Positions 16,962-24,905 of a stretch of DNA of 29,477 bases are shown here, in pieces. Position 1 is the stretch's first letter. Every line of letters starts with the position of its first letter. The position numbers and the translations under genes are program-made. The notes beneath the pieces are model-generated. The model did no database searches. It was not told where the DNA came from and saw only the letters and a list, made by a program, of their open reading frames with translations. This stretch comes from Chloroflexota bacterium (GTDB taxonomy: Bacteria > Chloroflexota > Anaerolineae > UBA1429), in contig JAAZBY010000442.1 of NCBI GenBank assembly GCA_012513595.1, positions 1 through 29,477 on the forward strand. The letters run 5' to 3'.

Positions 16962-18083
16962 ATGGCATTGTGGGGACCGGCCTCCACTACTACACACAGG
17001 CCAAGGATCGGTCCCAGGGGTACCATCGCCAAGCTCACCCCTGGCTGGCACAACTCCCTTCAGCGCGCGAACGAACTGCCGGTGCTCTCTCGCTATGCGG
17101 GGCACCTGGTCGTAGCGTTGCTACTCCTCACCGCGGCGTGGAACGGCATTCCCGGGCTCCTGCAGGCGCCCGCGACGGGCGGGCTGTCGCAGGCGGGCGC
17201 CTCGGCAGATTCCGTCACGTTCCTCCCTCGCCCCACTCGGCCCGCCGAGCAGGTGCTGGGCGCCGCCGTGTTGCCCTCCACCGAGCGCGCCTTGCGCGGC
17301 GTGATCATGCCGGGCAGCGCGCCGCAGCGCCAAAAGCGTACCTCCGTCATCACCTACGAGGTGCAGTCGCAAGACACCGTCCTGGGGATTGCCGCCAAGT
17401 TCGGCCTCAAGGGTGATTCCATCCTGTGGGCCAACGACAGGTTGGCCGACAACCCCGACTTTTTGACGATCGGCCAGACGCTGAACATCCTGCCGGTGGA
17501 CGGTGCGCTGCACACTGTGGCCGCCGGTGAGACGGTGGAGGCCATTGCCGAAAAGTACAAGGTGCAGGCCGCGGCCATCATCGAGTATGCCGGCAACCAG
17601 CTGGCGCCGCCCTACGCCCTGCAGGCCGGCCAGCAGCTGGTCATTCCCGGGGGCACCAAGCCGTACGTGGCGCGCGTCATCAGTATCAGCGGCGCAGCGG
17701 CGCCCTCGTCGGTACAGCGGGCTACGGGCAACTTTGTGTGGCCGATGAGCGGCTACATCTCGCAGGGATACTGGTACGGCCACCAGGCCATCGACATCGC
17801 CAGCGCCAAGGGCACGCCGATCTACGCGGCGGATAACGGCTACGTGCGCTCGTCGCAGTGGAGCAGCTACGGCTATGGGCGCATGATCATCATCGACCAT
17901 GGCAACGGCCTCCAGACGCTGTACGCCCATATGTCCACCTACTATGTCAGCCCGGGCGAGGCGGTAAAGCGCGGCCAGCTGATTGGCATCTGCGGCAGCA
18001 CGGGCAACAGCACCGGGCCTCACCTGCACTTTGAGGTGATCCGCAGCGGTTCGCGCACGAACCCGTACAACTATCTGCCCTGA
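16962..18083 (+). CDS. LysM- and M23-domain cell-wall endopeptidase
   Basis: Predicted membrane-anchored peptidoglycan hydrolase of 373 residues. An N-terminal hydrophobic segment (about 46-66) follows a basic stretch. Two LysM domains lie near 130-178 (YEVQSQDTVLGIAAKFGL to QTLNILP) and 183-229 (HTVAAGETVEAIAEKY to QQLVIP). The M23 (LytM) zinc peptidase domain occupies about 256-370, with His274-x3-Asp278 and the His-x-His of GPHLHFEV (354, 356), plus His323. All zinc and catalytic residues are present, so it should be active rather than a regulatory LytM. It begins three bases after the rho stop, with AAGGA about ten bases upstream, and is probably co-transcribed with rho. Confidence 0.93.
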   Translation: MALWGPASTTTHRPRIGPRGTIAKLTPGWHNSLQRANELPVLSRYAGHLVVALLLLTAAWNGIPGLLQAPATGGLSQAGASADSVTFLPRPTRPAEQVLGAAVLPSTERALRGVIMPGSAPQRQKRTSVITYEVQSQDTVLGIAAKFGLKGDSILWANDRLADNPDFLTIGQTLNILPVDGALHTVAAGETVEAIAEKYKVQAAAIIEYAGNQLAPPYALQAGQQLVIPGGTKPYVARVISISGAAAPSSVQRATGNFVWPMSGYISQGYWYGHQAIDIASAKGTPIYAADNGYVRSSQWSSYGYGRMIIIDHGNGLQTLYAHMSTYYVSPGEAVKRGQLIGICGSTGNSTGPHLHFEVIRSGSRTNPYNYLP

Positions 18084-18108
18084 CCTGCCATTGCGAGACA
18101 GGCGAAAG

Positions 18109-18139
18109 CGCCCCCGAGATCCGCCGGATCCCGGGGGCG
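18109..18139. terminator. Bidirectional hairpin terminator
   Basis: A 14-bp stem with one mismatch, arms 18109-18122 and 18126-18139, loop GCC, followed by TTCTGTT on the + strand. It separates the convergent M23 and PBP genes. Confidence 0.82.
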
Positions 18140-18177
18140 TTCTGTTAGTAGGCCTGCTCGGCAGCCTGCCGGGCGCC

Positions 18178-20991
18178 TCAGCTGCCCGGGGTCGCGGGCG
18201 GGTAGCCCGCATCAGGGTTCGGCTGCGCCGGGTTCTCAGCGGTCGGCTCCGGAGACGGCACCATGTCCGGCCCCGGCGTGGCGGTGGGGACGGCCGTCGG
18301 CTCGGGCGTGTCCGCGGGCGGCGGGGTGGGCGTGGACACCGGCTCCGGGGTGAGGGTGGGCGTCGCGGTCGGCGTGATGATGGGCAGCAGCGTGGCCTCG
18401 GCAGTGGCGGGCGCGTTGCGCACCTCGGCCGTGGCCGTCGCCTCCAGAGTACCCCCCTCACCCTGCACGACGAGCTTGAGCGAGTAGACGCCGTCCTCCA
18501 GCGGGGTCGTATCCCAGCGGAAGACCACGCCGCCCCCCACTGCTGAGGCGATCGGCGGGCTGATCTGTTGCCAGTAGTCCGGGGCAGGCCCTGCGCCCAG
18601 TTCGATGTGATAGTGCTGGAAACCGGGGGCCTCGGTCGAGCCGTAGACGTCGACGATCCCGCCCAGCGGCCCTGGCGGCAGGCTGATGGCAACCTGGGTG
18701 GCCGAGGTGTGCAGGTCGCACTCCTCGCGCGGCGGAACTGCCTTGCCCTGGGCGGCGGCCCAGGCGTCACCAAGGGGGCCATAGTCCTCGACGGCGCGCA
18801 CCTCTACAGACTCTGTGGGGCAGAACTCGGTAGCGCACTTCCCCGTGGCCAGGCAGACCTCCACACGCGTGTGCACGGGGCAGGGCTCGGCCGGCACCTG
18901 GCCGGAGACAAAGATCTCCGTCCGCCCCGGCGGGCAGTCCTCACCGCGGGGATGCCCGGAGACCGGGCAGACTTCCATCTCGACGATCCCCTCGGGGCGG
19001 GCAAAAGGTGTGCCGGCGGCGTTCATCGGCGCCGCCAACATGACCGCCTTGAAGATGGGGCCGGCCCCGCGCGAACCCGTCACCCCGGCCATCGGCGTGT
19101 TGTCGCTGTTGCCAATCCAGACGCCCGTGACGAGGTTGGGTGTATAGCCGATGATCCAGCCGTCGCGGTAGTCGTTGGTGGTGCCCGTCTTGCCGGCCGC
19201 CGGGAAGGGCAGGGCCAGGGCGCTCTGGGCGCCAAAGGCGGGCGTACGGGCGGCATTGTCCGCCAGGATATCCGTCAGCACGTAGGCATGGCGCGGATCG
19301 ACCACCGTCGGGAAGGCAGGGGCCGCCGGCTCGTAGATCGGCTTACCCGCCGGGTCATAGATGGCGGCGATGGCCCGCGGCGTCACCCGGTAGCCCCCGT
19401 TGGCCAGCGCGCCGTAGGCCGAGGCCATCTGCAGCAGGGTCACCTCGCCGCCCCCCAGGGTAAGCGCCAGGCCATAGTCGGGCCTGGTGAGCGTCGTGAT
19501 CCCCAGGCGCCCGGCCATCTCGAGCAGTCCGCCTAGGCCGACCTGCTCAAGCGCCGAGACGGCCGGGATGTTGCGGGAGGTGGCCAGGGCCGACCGCATC
19601 GACACGGGCCCCCAGAACTGGCCGTCAAAGTTCACCGGCCGGTACGGCGGGTTGGCCCCGTCGGGGAAGCTCCGCTCTACGTCCATCAGGAGAGTGCCGG
19701 CCGTCCAGCCGCGTTCCAGGGCGGCCAGGTAGGTCAGCGGCTTGATGGTAGAGCCGGGCTGGCGCAGTTGCAGCGCCACGTTCACCTGCCCGGCGATCTC
19801 CTCCGACCAAAAGTCGGCGCTGCCCACCATGGCCAGGATGTCGCCGTTGTGTGGGTCCAGCGCCACGAGGGCGGCGTTGGTGGCGTTCAGCCCCGCCAGC
19901 GCCGCCACTCCCTGGCGCACGGCCTCCTCGGCCTGCTCCTGCAGGTCGAGGTCGAGCGTGGTGTGGACCTGCAGCCCCTCGCGGTAGAGGCGCCGTTCGC
20001 CCACCAGTTCCTCGAGCTGCTCGCGCACGTACATGACCATATGCGGGGCGCGCATGCTGACCGCGGCCTTGCGCACGCCCAGGGGCATCTCCTTGGCGGC
20101 GCGCGCCTGGCTCGCATCGATATAGCCGCGCCGCTGCATCAGCCCCAGGACGATCCCCCGGCGGCCCAGCGCCGCGTCGGGATCTGTGTAAGGGTCGTAC
20201 AGCACCGGCGCCTGGATCAGGCCGGCCAGCAGGGCCGCCTCGTGCAGCTCCAGGTCTTCGGTGTCTTTGCCAAAGTAGGTATCGGCCGCCGCACTGATGC
20301 CATAGGCCAGGTTGCCAAAGTAGGCATCGTTCAGGTAGACGGTCAGGATCTCTTCCTTCGAGTAGCGCCGGGTGAGTTCGGTGGCCAGGATGGCTTCCTG
20401 CACCTTGCGCGCCACCGTGCGTTCCCGCGTCAGAAAGAGGTTTTTGACCACCTGTTGCGTGATGGTGCTACCCCCATAGACCGCCTCACCGGCGCGCAGG
20501 TCCTGCCAGAGGGCGCGGAGGGTAGACAGCGGGCTGACGCCGGGATTGGTGAAGAAGGACGCATCCTCGGTGGCCACCGTCGCCTGGACGACGACGTCGG
20601 GGATCTCCTCGTAGGCCGCCACCGTGCGCCGGCCACCCTGTGGGTCAAAGAACTCAAAGAGGAGCCTGCCGTGGCGGTCATAGATGCGGGCGCTCTGGAA
20701 GGTCGCCGCGCGCTCGTAGAGCTCCTCGGGGGAGGGGAGAGTCCTGGCATAATACGCGTAGAGGCCGATGCCCACGGCCAGGGCGAGCAGGCCCAGGCCA
20801 AAGACAACCAGGGCGCCGGTAGCCAGCCCCTGCCAGATGCTGCGCCAACCGCTGGGCGGTGTCTCGTCTTCCGGCGGGTCGGCACAGGGCGGGTCGGCCG
20901 CCCAGCGCGGATGGGGCGGGCTCAGGCGGCGGGTCTTGGCGGAGCGTCGGGCACGGTTGTCTTGCCAGGTAGAGCGTCGGGGAGTATCCAT
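18178..20991 (-). CDS. Class A penicillin-binding protein with Cys-rich module and Pro/Thr-rich tail
   Basis: Second bifunctional peptidoglycan synthase in the window, 937 residues. A cytoplasmic Pro/Arg-rich N-terminus (about 54) precedes one membrane helix (55-80). The GT51 domain has Glu142 in ATEDASFFTNPG and GGSTITQQVVKN (173-184). The transpeptidase has S414-x-x-K417, S472-R-N474 and K601-T-G-T. Residues 670-761 hold two CP/C-H modules with seven cysteines (675, 686, 704, 713, 719, 724, 758), then a beta domain like that of the first PBP (QHYHIELGAGPAPDYW), and a Thr/Pro/Glu-rich tail from about 860. The ATG at 20991 has no convincing SD. It lies 119 bases after the HAD gene on the same strand and probably shares its transcript. 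Confidence 0.95.
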   Translation of the reverse strand: MDTPRRSTWQDNRARRSAKTRRLSPPHPRWAADPPCADPPEDETPPSGWRSIWQGLATGALVVFGLGLLALAVGIGLYAYYARTLPSPEELYERAATFQSARIYDRHGRLLFEFFDPQGGRRTVAAYEEIPDVVVQATVATEDASFFTNPGVSPLSTLRALWQDLRAGEAVYGGSTITQQVVKNLFLTRERTVARKVQEAILATELTRRYSKEEILTVYLNDAYFGNLAYGISAAADTYFGKDTEDLELHEAALLAGLIQAPVLYDPYTDPDAALGRRGIVLGLMQRRGYIDASQARAAKEMPLGVRKAAVSMRAPHMVMYVREQLEELVGERRLYREGLQVHTTLDLDLQEQAEEAVRQGVAALAGLNATNAALVALDPHNGDILAMVGSADFWSEEIAGQVNVALQLRQPGSTIKPLTYLAALERGWTAGTLLMDVERSFPDGANPPYRPVNFDGQFWGPVSMRSALATSRNIPAVSALEQVGLGGLLEMAGRLGITTLTRPDYGLALTLGGGEVTLLQMASAYGALANGGYRVTPRAIAAIYDPAGKPIYEPAAPAFPTVVDPRHAYVLTDILADNAARTPAFGAQSALALPFPAAGKTGTTNDYRDGWIIGYTPNLVTGVWIGNSDNTPMAGVTGSRGAGPIFKAVMLAAPMNAAGTPFARPEGIVEMEVCPVSGHPRGEDCPPGRTEIFVSGQVPAEPCPVHTRVEVCLATGKCATEFCPTESVEVRAVEDYGPLGDAWAAAQGKAVPPREECDLHTSATQVAISLPPGPLGGIVDVYGSTEAPGFQHYHIELGAGPAPDYWQQISPPIASAVGGGVVFRWDTTPLEDGVYSLKLVVQGEGGTLEATATAEVRNAPATAEATLLPIITPTATPTLTPEPVSTPTPPPADTPEPTAVPTATPGPDMVPSPEPTAENPAQPNPDAGYPPATPGS

Positions 20992-21070
20992 AACGTGTCA
21001 GATCCTCAGGGCATGCAGTGGTGGGCGGCCCGTAGCGGGCGCCGCGTGTCTGTGTGACGTAGGGGCCTCG

Positions 21071-21100
21071 GCCTCGGTTCCGAGGGGCCTCGGTTCCGAG
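21071..21100. repeat. Two tandem hairpin-forming repeats between HAD gene and PBP
   Basis: GCCTCGGTTCCGAG occurs at 21071-21084 and again at 21087-21100, a 16-bp period. Each copy can form a CTCGG-TT-CCGAG stem. They lie in the 119-base gap between two same-strand genes and may mark an RNA processing or attenuation site, or a protein-binding site. Confidence 0.75.
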
Positions 21101-21110
21101 CGTGCCGGGG

Positions 21111-21728
21111 TCAGCGCACTGCCGGCGCCAGGTGGGTATCGAGTTGGCGCTGGAGCTCGGCCGCGCCGACGAACCAGGCCACGTGGAGGCCCAGCGCGGC
21201 CGCGGCGGCGATGTTCTCCGCACGGTCATCGACGAAAACGACCTCGCCGGCCTCCAGGCCAAGGGCCGACAGGGCCCGCCCAAAAACGGCTGGGTCGGGC
21301 TTGGCCAGCCCCAGGCGCGCCGAGCTCAGAATGACCTCAAACCGGTCGGCGACCCCGTAGCGGCCTGCCAGCATCCCCTCCAGCGCGTCCGTCGCGTTGG
21401 ACAGGATGGCCAACCGGTGCGTCTGCCGGAGGCGGTCCACCAGAGCGAGCACCGCCTCGTCCACCTGCCAGGCACCCCAGAGGTCGTCGGCCAAGGCGCC
21501 GATCTCCTCCGCAGCGGTCAGGCCCAGCTCGCGGCCGGCGCGATCCCAGAACTCCGCCTCGCTGATCCGGCCGAGCTCCGCGGACGTCCAGGTCTCCCCG
21601 TGCCACAGCTGTTCGCGCAGCTGGGCAGGGGTTAGCCCGAAGCGGCGCGCCCAGGTCTCATAGGCGCCGTCGTTCTTATCGCGCAGCAGGACGCCGCCAC
21701 AGTCAAAGATAAACGCCTTGATGGCCAT
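21111..21728 (-). CDS. HAD-superfamily hydrolase (phosphatase-like)
   Basis: Haloacid dehalogenase superfamily hydrolase, 205 residues. Motif I is FIFDCGGVLL: the nucleophile Asp is present, but the second Asp of the classic DxD phosphatase motif is Gly, as in the FDxGGVL group related to YihX and epoxide-hydrolase N-terminal domains. Motif II is ILSNAT, motif III the Lys of GLAKPDP, motif IV VFVDDRAENI. A helical cap (about 18-90) gives a C1-cap type. The substrate is unknown, probably a small phosphorylated metabolite. Start ATG at 21728; no clear SD. A strong promoter about 140 bases upstream gives a long leader containing a large hairpin. Confidence 0.9.
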   Translation of the reverse strand: MAIKAFIFDCGGVLLRDKNDGAYETWARRFGLTPAQLREQLWHGETWTSAELGRISEAEFWDRAGRELGLTAAEEIGALADDLWGAWQVDEAVLALVDRLRQTHRLAILSNATDALEGMLAGRYGVADRFEVILSSARLGLAKPDPAVFGRALSALGLEAGEVVFVDDRAENIAAAAALGLHVAWFVGAAELQRQLDTHLAPAVR

Positions 21729-21783
21729 AGTCGGAGCCAGGATCCTTTGCGCCGGCGTAGCGAGTTCCGGCCCAGACGTGCCA

Positions 21784-21816
21784 CGAGCCGCGGGCTCTTC
21801 GACAGCCCACGGCTCG
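21784..21816 (-). other. Large hairpin in the HAD-gene leader
   Basis: CGAGCCG-C-GGGCT (21784-21796) pairs with AGCCC-A-CGGCTCG (21804-21816) around a 7-base loop: 12 base pairs and one mismatch. It lies between the promoter at 21869-21897 and the HAD start, hence in the 5' leader. No T tract follows in the direction of transcription, so a plain terminator is unlikely. Confidence 0.55.
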
Positions 21817-21868
21817 CCGTGGCCACGGATTCTGCGGAATACGCCTCACGCCAGAGTCAACCGTACGG

Positions 21869-21897
21869 ATTATAGGGTCGGGCGGCCGGGCCGTCAA
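21869..21897 (-). promoter_or_regulatory. Sigma70-type promoter of HAD-PBP unit
   Basis: Read on the - strand: TTGACG (21897-21892), 17-bp spacer, perfect TATAAT (21874-21869). Predicted start near 21862, giving a leader of about 134 bases. Confidence 0.78.
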
Positions 21898-21943
21898 AGC
21901 GTCGGCGTCGCAGGTGCCGGCCCGCCGGGCGATCCGAACCCCC

Positions 21944-21972
21944 TTGACGCCCTGCGCAGCGCGTGGTATACT
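21944..21972 (+). promoter_or_regulatory. Sigma70-type promoter of the candidate selenoprotein gene
   Basis: TTGACG (21944-21949), 17-bp spacer, TATACT (21967-21972). The predicted start is near 21979, inside the dyad at 21978-21994. Confidence 0.8.
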
Positions 21973-21977
21973 GCCGC

Positions 21978-21994
21978 ATACCCAGGTGGGGTAT
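21978..21994 (+). promoter_or_regulatory. ATACCC-N5-GGGTAT dyad, CsoR/CstR-type operator candidate
   Basis: A perfect 6-5-6 inverted repeat, ATACCC AGGTG GGGTAT, lies directly on the predicted transcription start. From memory, the copZA operator bound by B. subtilis CsoR has the same ATACCC-N5-GGGTAT form, and CstR sites are similar. A repressor here would block transcription until copper or reactive sulfur species are sensed. No CsoR-family gene is in the window. Confidence 0.6.
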
Positions 21995-22011
21995 CATTCA
22001 GGGAGGATCGT

Positions 22012-22368
22012 ATGGCGGATAGTACAGAGGAGCGTCTGGAGATCACGGTGCTCGATGACAGCCGCCGCGAAGTCCACCGGGGCTGTTGAGGGCCCACACG
22101 GTCTTCGTCGGAGACCACCGAGATCACCAAGTTCTACCTGAAGCGCATGTACGGGGAGGCCGTGAACGTCACCTTTTGTGACATGGCCGATCCGAAAAAC
22201 AAGGAAGCTGCCCAGGAGCTCCTGGCCAGGGTTGAGCTGGAAGAGCCACGTTACCCGCTGGTGTTCATCGACGGGACGTTGATGATCGCCGGGAGCGCAC
22301 ACTTTCACCAGGTTCTGAGGGCCGTCCAGGAGGTGCTGGGGCCCGTGCCCGTCACCCCGCAGGGCTAG
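22012..22368 (+). CDS. Small thioredoxin-like protein, candidate selenoprotein (in-frame TGA at 22087-22089)
   Basis: The ATG at 22012, with GGGAGGA (22001-22007) upstream, opens a frame read as one 118-residue protein if TGA codon 26 is decoded as selenocysteine. No other stop occurs before TAG at 22366-22368. The N-terminal strand LEITVLDDS leads to Gly24-Cys25-Sec26-Gly-Pro, the place where thioredoxin-fold proteins carry their redox cysteines. Helix, strand (VNVTFCDMAD) and YPLVFIDG follow as expected for the fold, distantly recalling YuzD/DUF1462. A SECIS-like hairpin lies just after the TGA. An ATG at 22147 in the same frame has no SD and would lose the active site. Alternatives are a nonsense-mutated pseudogene or a sequencing error. 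Its own promoter and operator-like dyad argue for a functional gene. Confidence 0.75.
22100..22116 (+). promoter_or_regulatory. Candidate bacterial SECIS element
   Basis: GGTCTTC (22100-22106), loop GTC (22107-22109), GGAGACC (22110-22116): a 7-bp stem with one G-U pair. Seventeen bases separate the TGA from the loop, and the first loop base is G. Bacterial SECIS elements typically have a short stem, a small loop with G in its first two positions, and this distance (roughly 16-37 bases). Confidence 0.65.
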
Positions 22369-22386
22369 GCGGCCGGGCACGAGGTG

Positions 22387-22421
22387 ACACGGGGCAGGGC
22401 GCGGCACGCCCTGCCCCGTGT
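22387..22421. terminator. Bidirectional hairpin terminator
   Basis: A perfect 15-bp stem, ACACGGGGCAGGGCG (22387-22401), loop CGGCA, complement 22407-22421, between the convergent selenoprotein candidate and the lonB-like gene. Confidence 0.87.
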
Positions 22422-22439
22422 TGTGCGTTGCCGGGCCCA

Positions 22440-24905
22440 TCAGGCGGGCGGGCCCTGCTCGGGCGCGGGAGGCGTGGCCTGGGCGTTCCCATCCCCGTTG
22501 CCGCGCCCCTCGCGGCCCGCCTCTTTGCTGAGGCGGCCGTACTCGTCCAGGCGCGCCTGTACGCGGCCGAAAACCGTGTCGGCGGGATAGTTCCCCTCCG
22601 CGTCGGCCTCTCCCGCCGGCATGCCCGAAAGCAGCCCGATCCCCTCCTCGATGGTCGACACGGCATAGATGTGGAACCGCCCGCTGCGCACCGCCTCGAC
22701 CACGTCGTCGCGCAGCATCAGATGCCGCACGTTGGAGCGTGGGATCATCACCCCCTGATCGCTCGTCAGCCCGCGCACCTTGCACACGTCGAAAAAGCCC
22801 TCGATCTTGGCGTTGGCACCGCCGATGGCCTGCACCTCGCCGGCCTGGTTCACCGACCCGGTCACGGCGATGTTCTGCTTGAGGGGCACGCCCGCCAGGC
22901 TGGACAGTAAGGCATACAGCTCGGTGGACGAGGCGCTGTCGCCCTCGATGCCTCCGTAGGACTGCTCGAAGGTCAACGTGGCCGACATGCTCAGCGGCGC
23001 CTTCTGGGCAAAGCGGCTGCCGAACCAGGCGGCCAGGATGAGCTGGCCCTTGTCATGGATGGGGCCGCTCATCTTCACCTCGCGGTCGATGCTCACCACC
23101 CCGGCACGTCCCAGGAAGGTCCGCGCCGTCACCCGCGAGGGAATGCCAAACTGATAGTCCGACATGCCCACTACCGACAGACCGTTGACCTGTCCCGCCT
23201 CGGCCCCATCCGTGGAGATCAGGACGATCCCCTCGTCGATCCGCTCCAGGAACCGCTCGGAGGTGTGTGAGAGGCGGTAGATCTGCTCGCCAACGGCACG
23301 GGCCACGTCCTCGGCGGTCACCACGGCGTGGCCGGCCCGCTCCGCCCAGAAGGAAGCCTGGCGCACGAGATCCACCACCGAGGCCATGCGCGTGGTGAGC
23401 TTCTGCTGGTCCTCGGCCAGGCGGGCGGCCTCCTCGATCACCCGGGCGATGGCGCCGGCGTCGAGGTGGCGCAGGCCCTCCCGGCGGCAAAGGTCTCCGA
23501 TGAAGCTGGCATAGTCGCGCGCGGCCTGGGCGTCCCGTGGCATCGAGGAGTGAAACTCGGCCTTGACGCGGAAGGCCTCCCGAAAGTCCTCGTCGGCTGA
23601 GTTGAGCAGTTGGTACAGAAACTCGTCACTGACGATGACGACCTTGACCTGCAACGGGATCGGCTCCGGCTCCAACGTGGGGGTAGACATCAAGCCGTAG
23701 AACTGGCTGACGCTCTCGATCTTTATCTCGTGGGTGCGGAGGGCCCGCTTGAGCCCGTCCCAGGCCAGCGGCTGGGTCAGGAGGTCGCGCGCCTCCAGGA
23801 TCAGGTAGCCCCCATTGGCACGGTGCAGCGCCCCGGCGCGGATCTGGCCAAAGTCGGTCACCATCGAGCCGAACTCGGCGCGATACTCGACGCGCCCGAC
23901 CAGGTTCGGGTAGGAGGGGTTGTCCTCGATCACCACCGGCGCACAGCCGTCGCCGTCCCCCTCCACCAGGACGTTGACGGCGTAGCGGCTGAGCCAGCCG
24001 AGGTCGTCGCCACGCCGCGGCAGGAAGGGAAGCACCTGCTGTTCCTGCTGGTCGGGGATGAACTGGTCCGCGTTCTGAACGACGTCTTTGCGGACAGCGG
24101 CCAGGTACTCCAGGATCTTGGGTAAGCCCTCGAACTTGGACCTGACGTCCTCGATGAGATGGTCGACCACAAAGCCGACCAGCTCATCCCGCACCCGCTC
24201 AAGCGCCTGGCGACGGTCGCGGTCGAGGTCGCGCGTCTGGCGCATGGTGTTCTCGAACTTCTCGGTCAGCTCCGGGCGGTAGCCCTCCAGGCGTTGCTTG
24301 GTGGCGGTATCCAGTTGATCAAAGGCCTCGGAGGTCAGCGGCTCCCCATTGACCACGGGCGCGATGTGCAGGCCCATCTGCGAGCGGATCAGGGCAAAGC
24401 CCCGCTCCTGGAGGTAGGCCTCCAGGTCCTGCATCAGCGCCTGCTGGCGCGTTTGAAAGTCCAGCGTGATCTCGCGGCGGCGCTCGTTGTACAGGTCTCC
24501 GTCGAGGGTGCGGGGGATCTCATCGCGGAGGGCCGCGACGAACTCCTCCATCTCTTTGCGCAGCACGGTCACGCGGCCAGCCGGCGCGCTGAGGGCCACG
24601 GGCCGGCGGGGATCGTCAAAGTTGTTCACGTAGCACCACTGCGGTGGCACCGGCCGCCGGCAGGCCTGCTGCCGCAGGTACTGCTCGGCCACGCTGGCCC
24701 GCCCCGACCCCGGGGGGCCTACTACGGCGATGTTGTACTGGTCACCGGGCATCTCGACGCCGAACTCGATGGCGCGCACGGCACGCTCCTGCCCGATGAT
24801 GCGCCCCAGGGGCGGCGCCTGCTCGCTGGAGGCAAAGCCGATGGCGTCCGGATCGGTGCGCAGGCGCAGGTGTTCGGCGGAAAGCTCCATGTCTTCGATG
24901 GGCAT
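22440..24905 (-). CDS. LonB/YcbZ-like ATP-dependent protease (family S16)
   Basis: Lon-family AAA+ protease of the bacterial LonB/YcbZ branch (AAA_32 plus S16 peptidase), 821 residues, likely a soluble quality-control protease. The N-terminus has IIGQERAVRAIEFGV (36-50) and the P-loop position GPPGSGRAS (63-71), with Arg instead of the usual Lys. A long coiled insertion with charged helices covers about 110-280. NGGYLILEARDLL (364-376) is the second ATPase motif. The protease domain holds Ser657 in EGDSASST and Lys700 in GGANAKIEG, a complete Ser-Lys dyad. The ATG at 24905, with GAGGTGAG upstream, starts the family sequence; an in-frame ATG at 25091 precedes the predicted transcription start (about 25067) and is rejected. 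A Gly/Pro-rich tail ends the protein. Confidence 0.93.
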   Translation of the reverse strand: MPIEDMELSAEHLRLRTDPDAIGFASSEQAPPLGRIIGQERAVRAIEFGVEMPGDQYNIAVVGPPGSGRASVAEQYLRQQACRRPVPPQWCYVNNFDDPRRPVALSAPAGRVTVLRKEMEEFVAALRDEIPRTLDGDLYNERRREITLDFQTRQQALMQDLEAYLQERGFALIRSQMGLHIAPVVNGEPLTSEAFDQLDTATKQRLEGYRPELTEKFENTMRQTRDLDRDRRQALERVRDELVGFVVDHLIEDVRSKFEGLPKILEYLAAVRKDVVQNADQFIPDQQEQQVLPFLPRRGDDLGWLSRYAVNVLVEGDGDGCAPVVIEDNPSYPNLVGRVEYRAEFGSMVTDFGQIRAGALHRANGGYLILEARDLLTQPLAWDGLKRALRTHEIKIESVSQFYGLMSTPTLEPEPIPLQVKVVIVSDEFLYQLLNSADEDFREAFRVKAEFHSSMPRDAQAARDYASFIGDLCRREGLRHLDAGAIARVIEEAARLAEDQQKLTTRMASVVDLVRQASFWAERAGHAVVTAEDVARAVGEQIYRLSHTSERFLERIDEGIVLISTDGAEAGQVNGLSVVGMSDYQFGIPSRVTARTFLGRAGVVSIDREVKMSGPIHDKGQLILAAWFGSRFAQKAPLSMSATLTFEQSYGGIEGDSASSTELYALLSSLAGVPLKQNIAVTGSVNQAGEVQAIGGANAKIEGFFDVCKVRGLTSDQGVMIPRSNVRHLMLRDDVVEAVRSGRFHIYAVSTIEEGIGLLSGMPAGEADAEGNYPADTVFGRVQARLDEYGRLSKEAGREGRGNGDGNAQATPPAPEQGPPA

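Noticed and set aside
17121..18782. Long - strand frame opposite the M23 gene
   Set aside because: Arg/Pro-rich shadow of two well-supported genes, with no recognisable domain.
19768..21057. 429-codon + strand frame opposite the second PBP
   Set aside because: Composition of an antisense shadow; the opposite strand encodes a clear GT51/transpeptidase.
22147..22368. A separate 73-residue gene starting at ATG 22147
   Set aside because: It has no SD, lacks the first strand and active site, and is in the same frame as the better-supported start at 22012; it is explained by read-through of the TGA.
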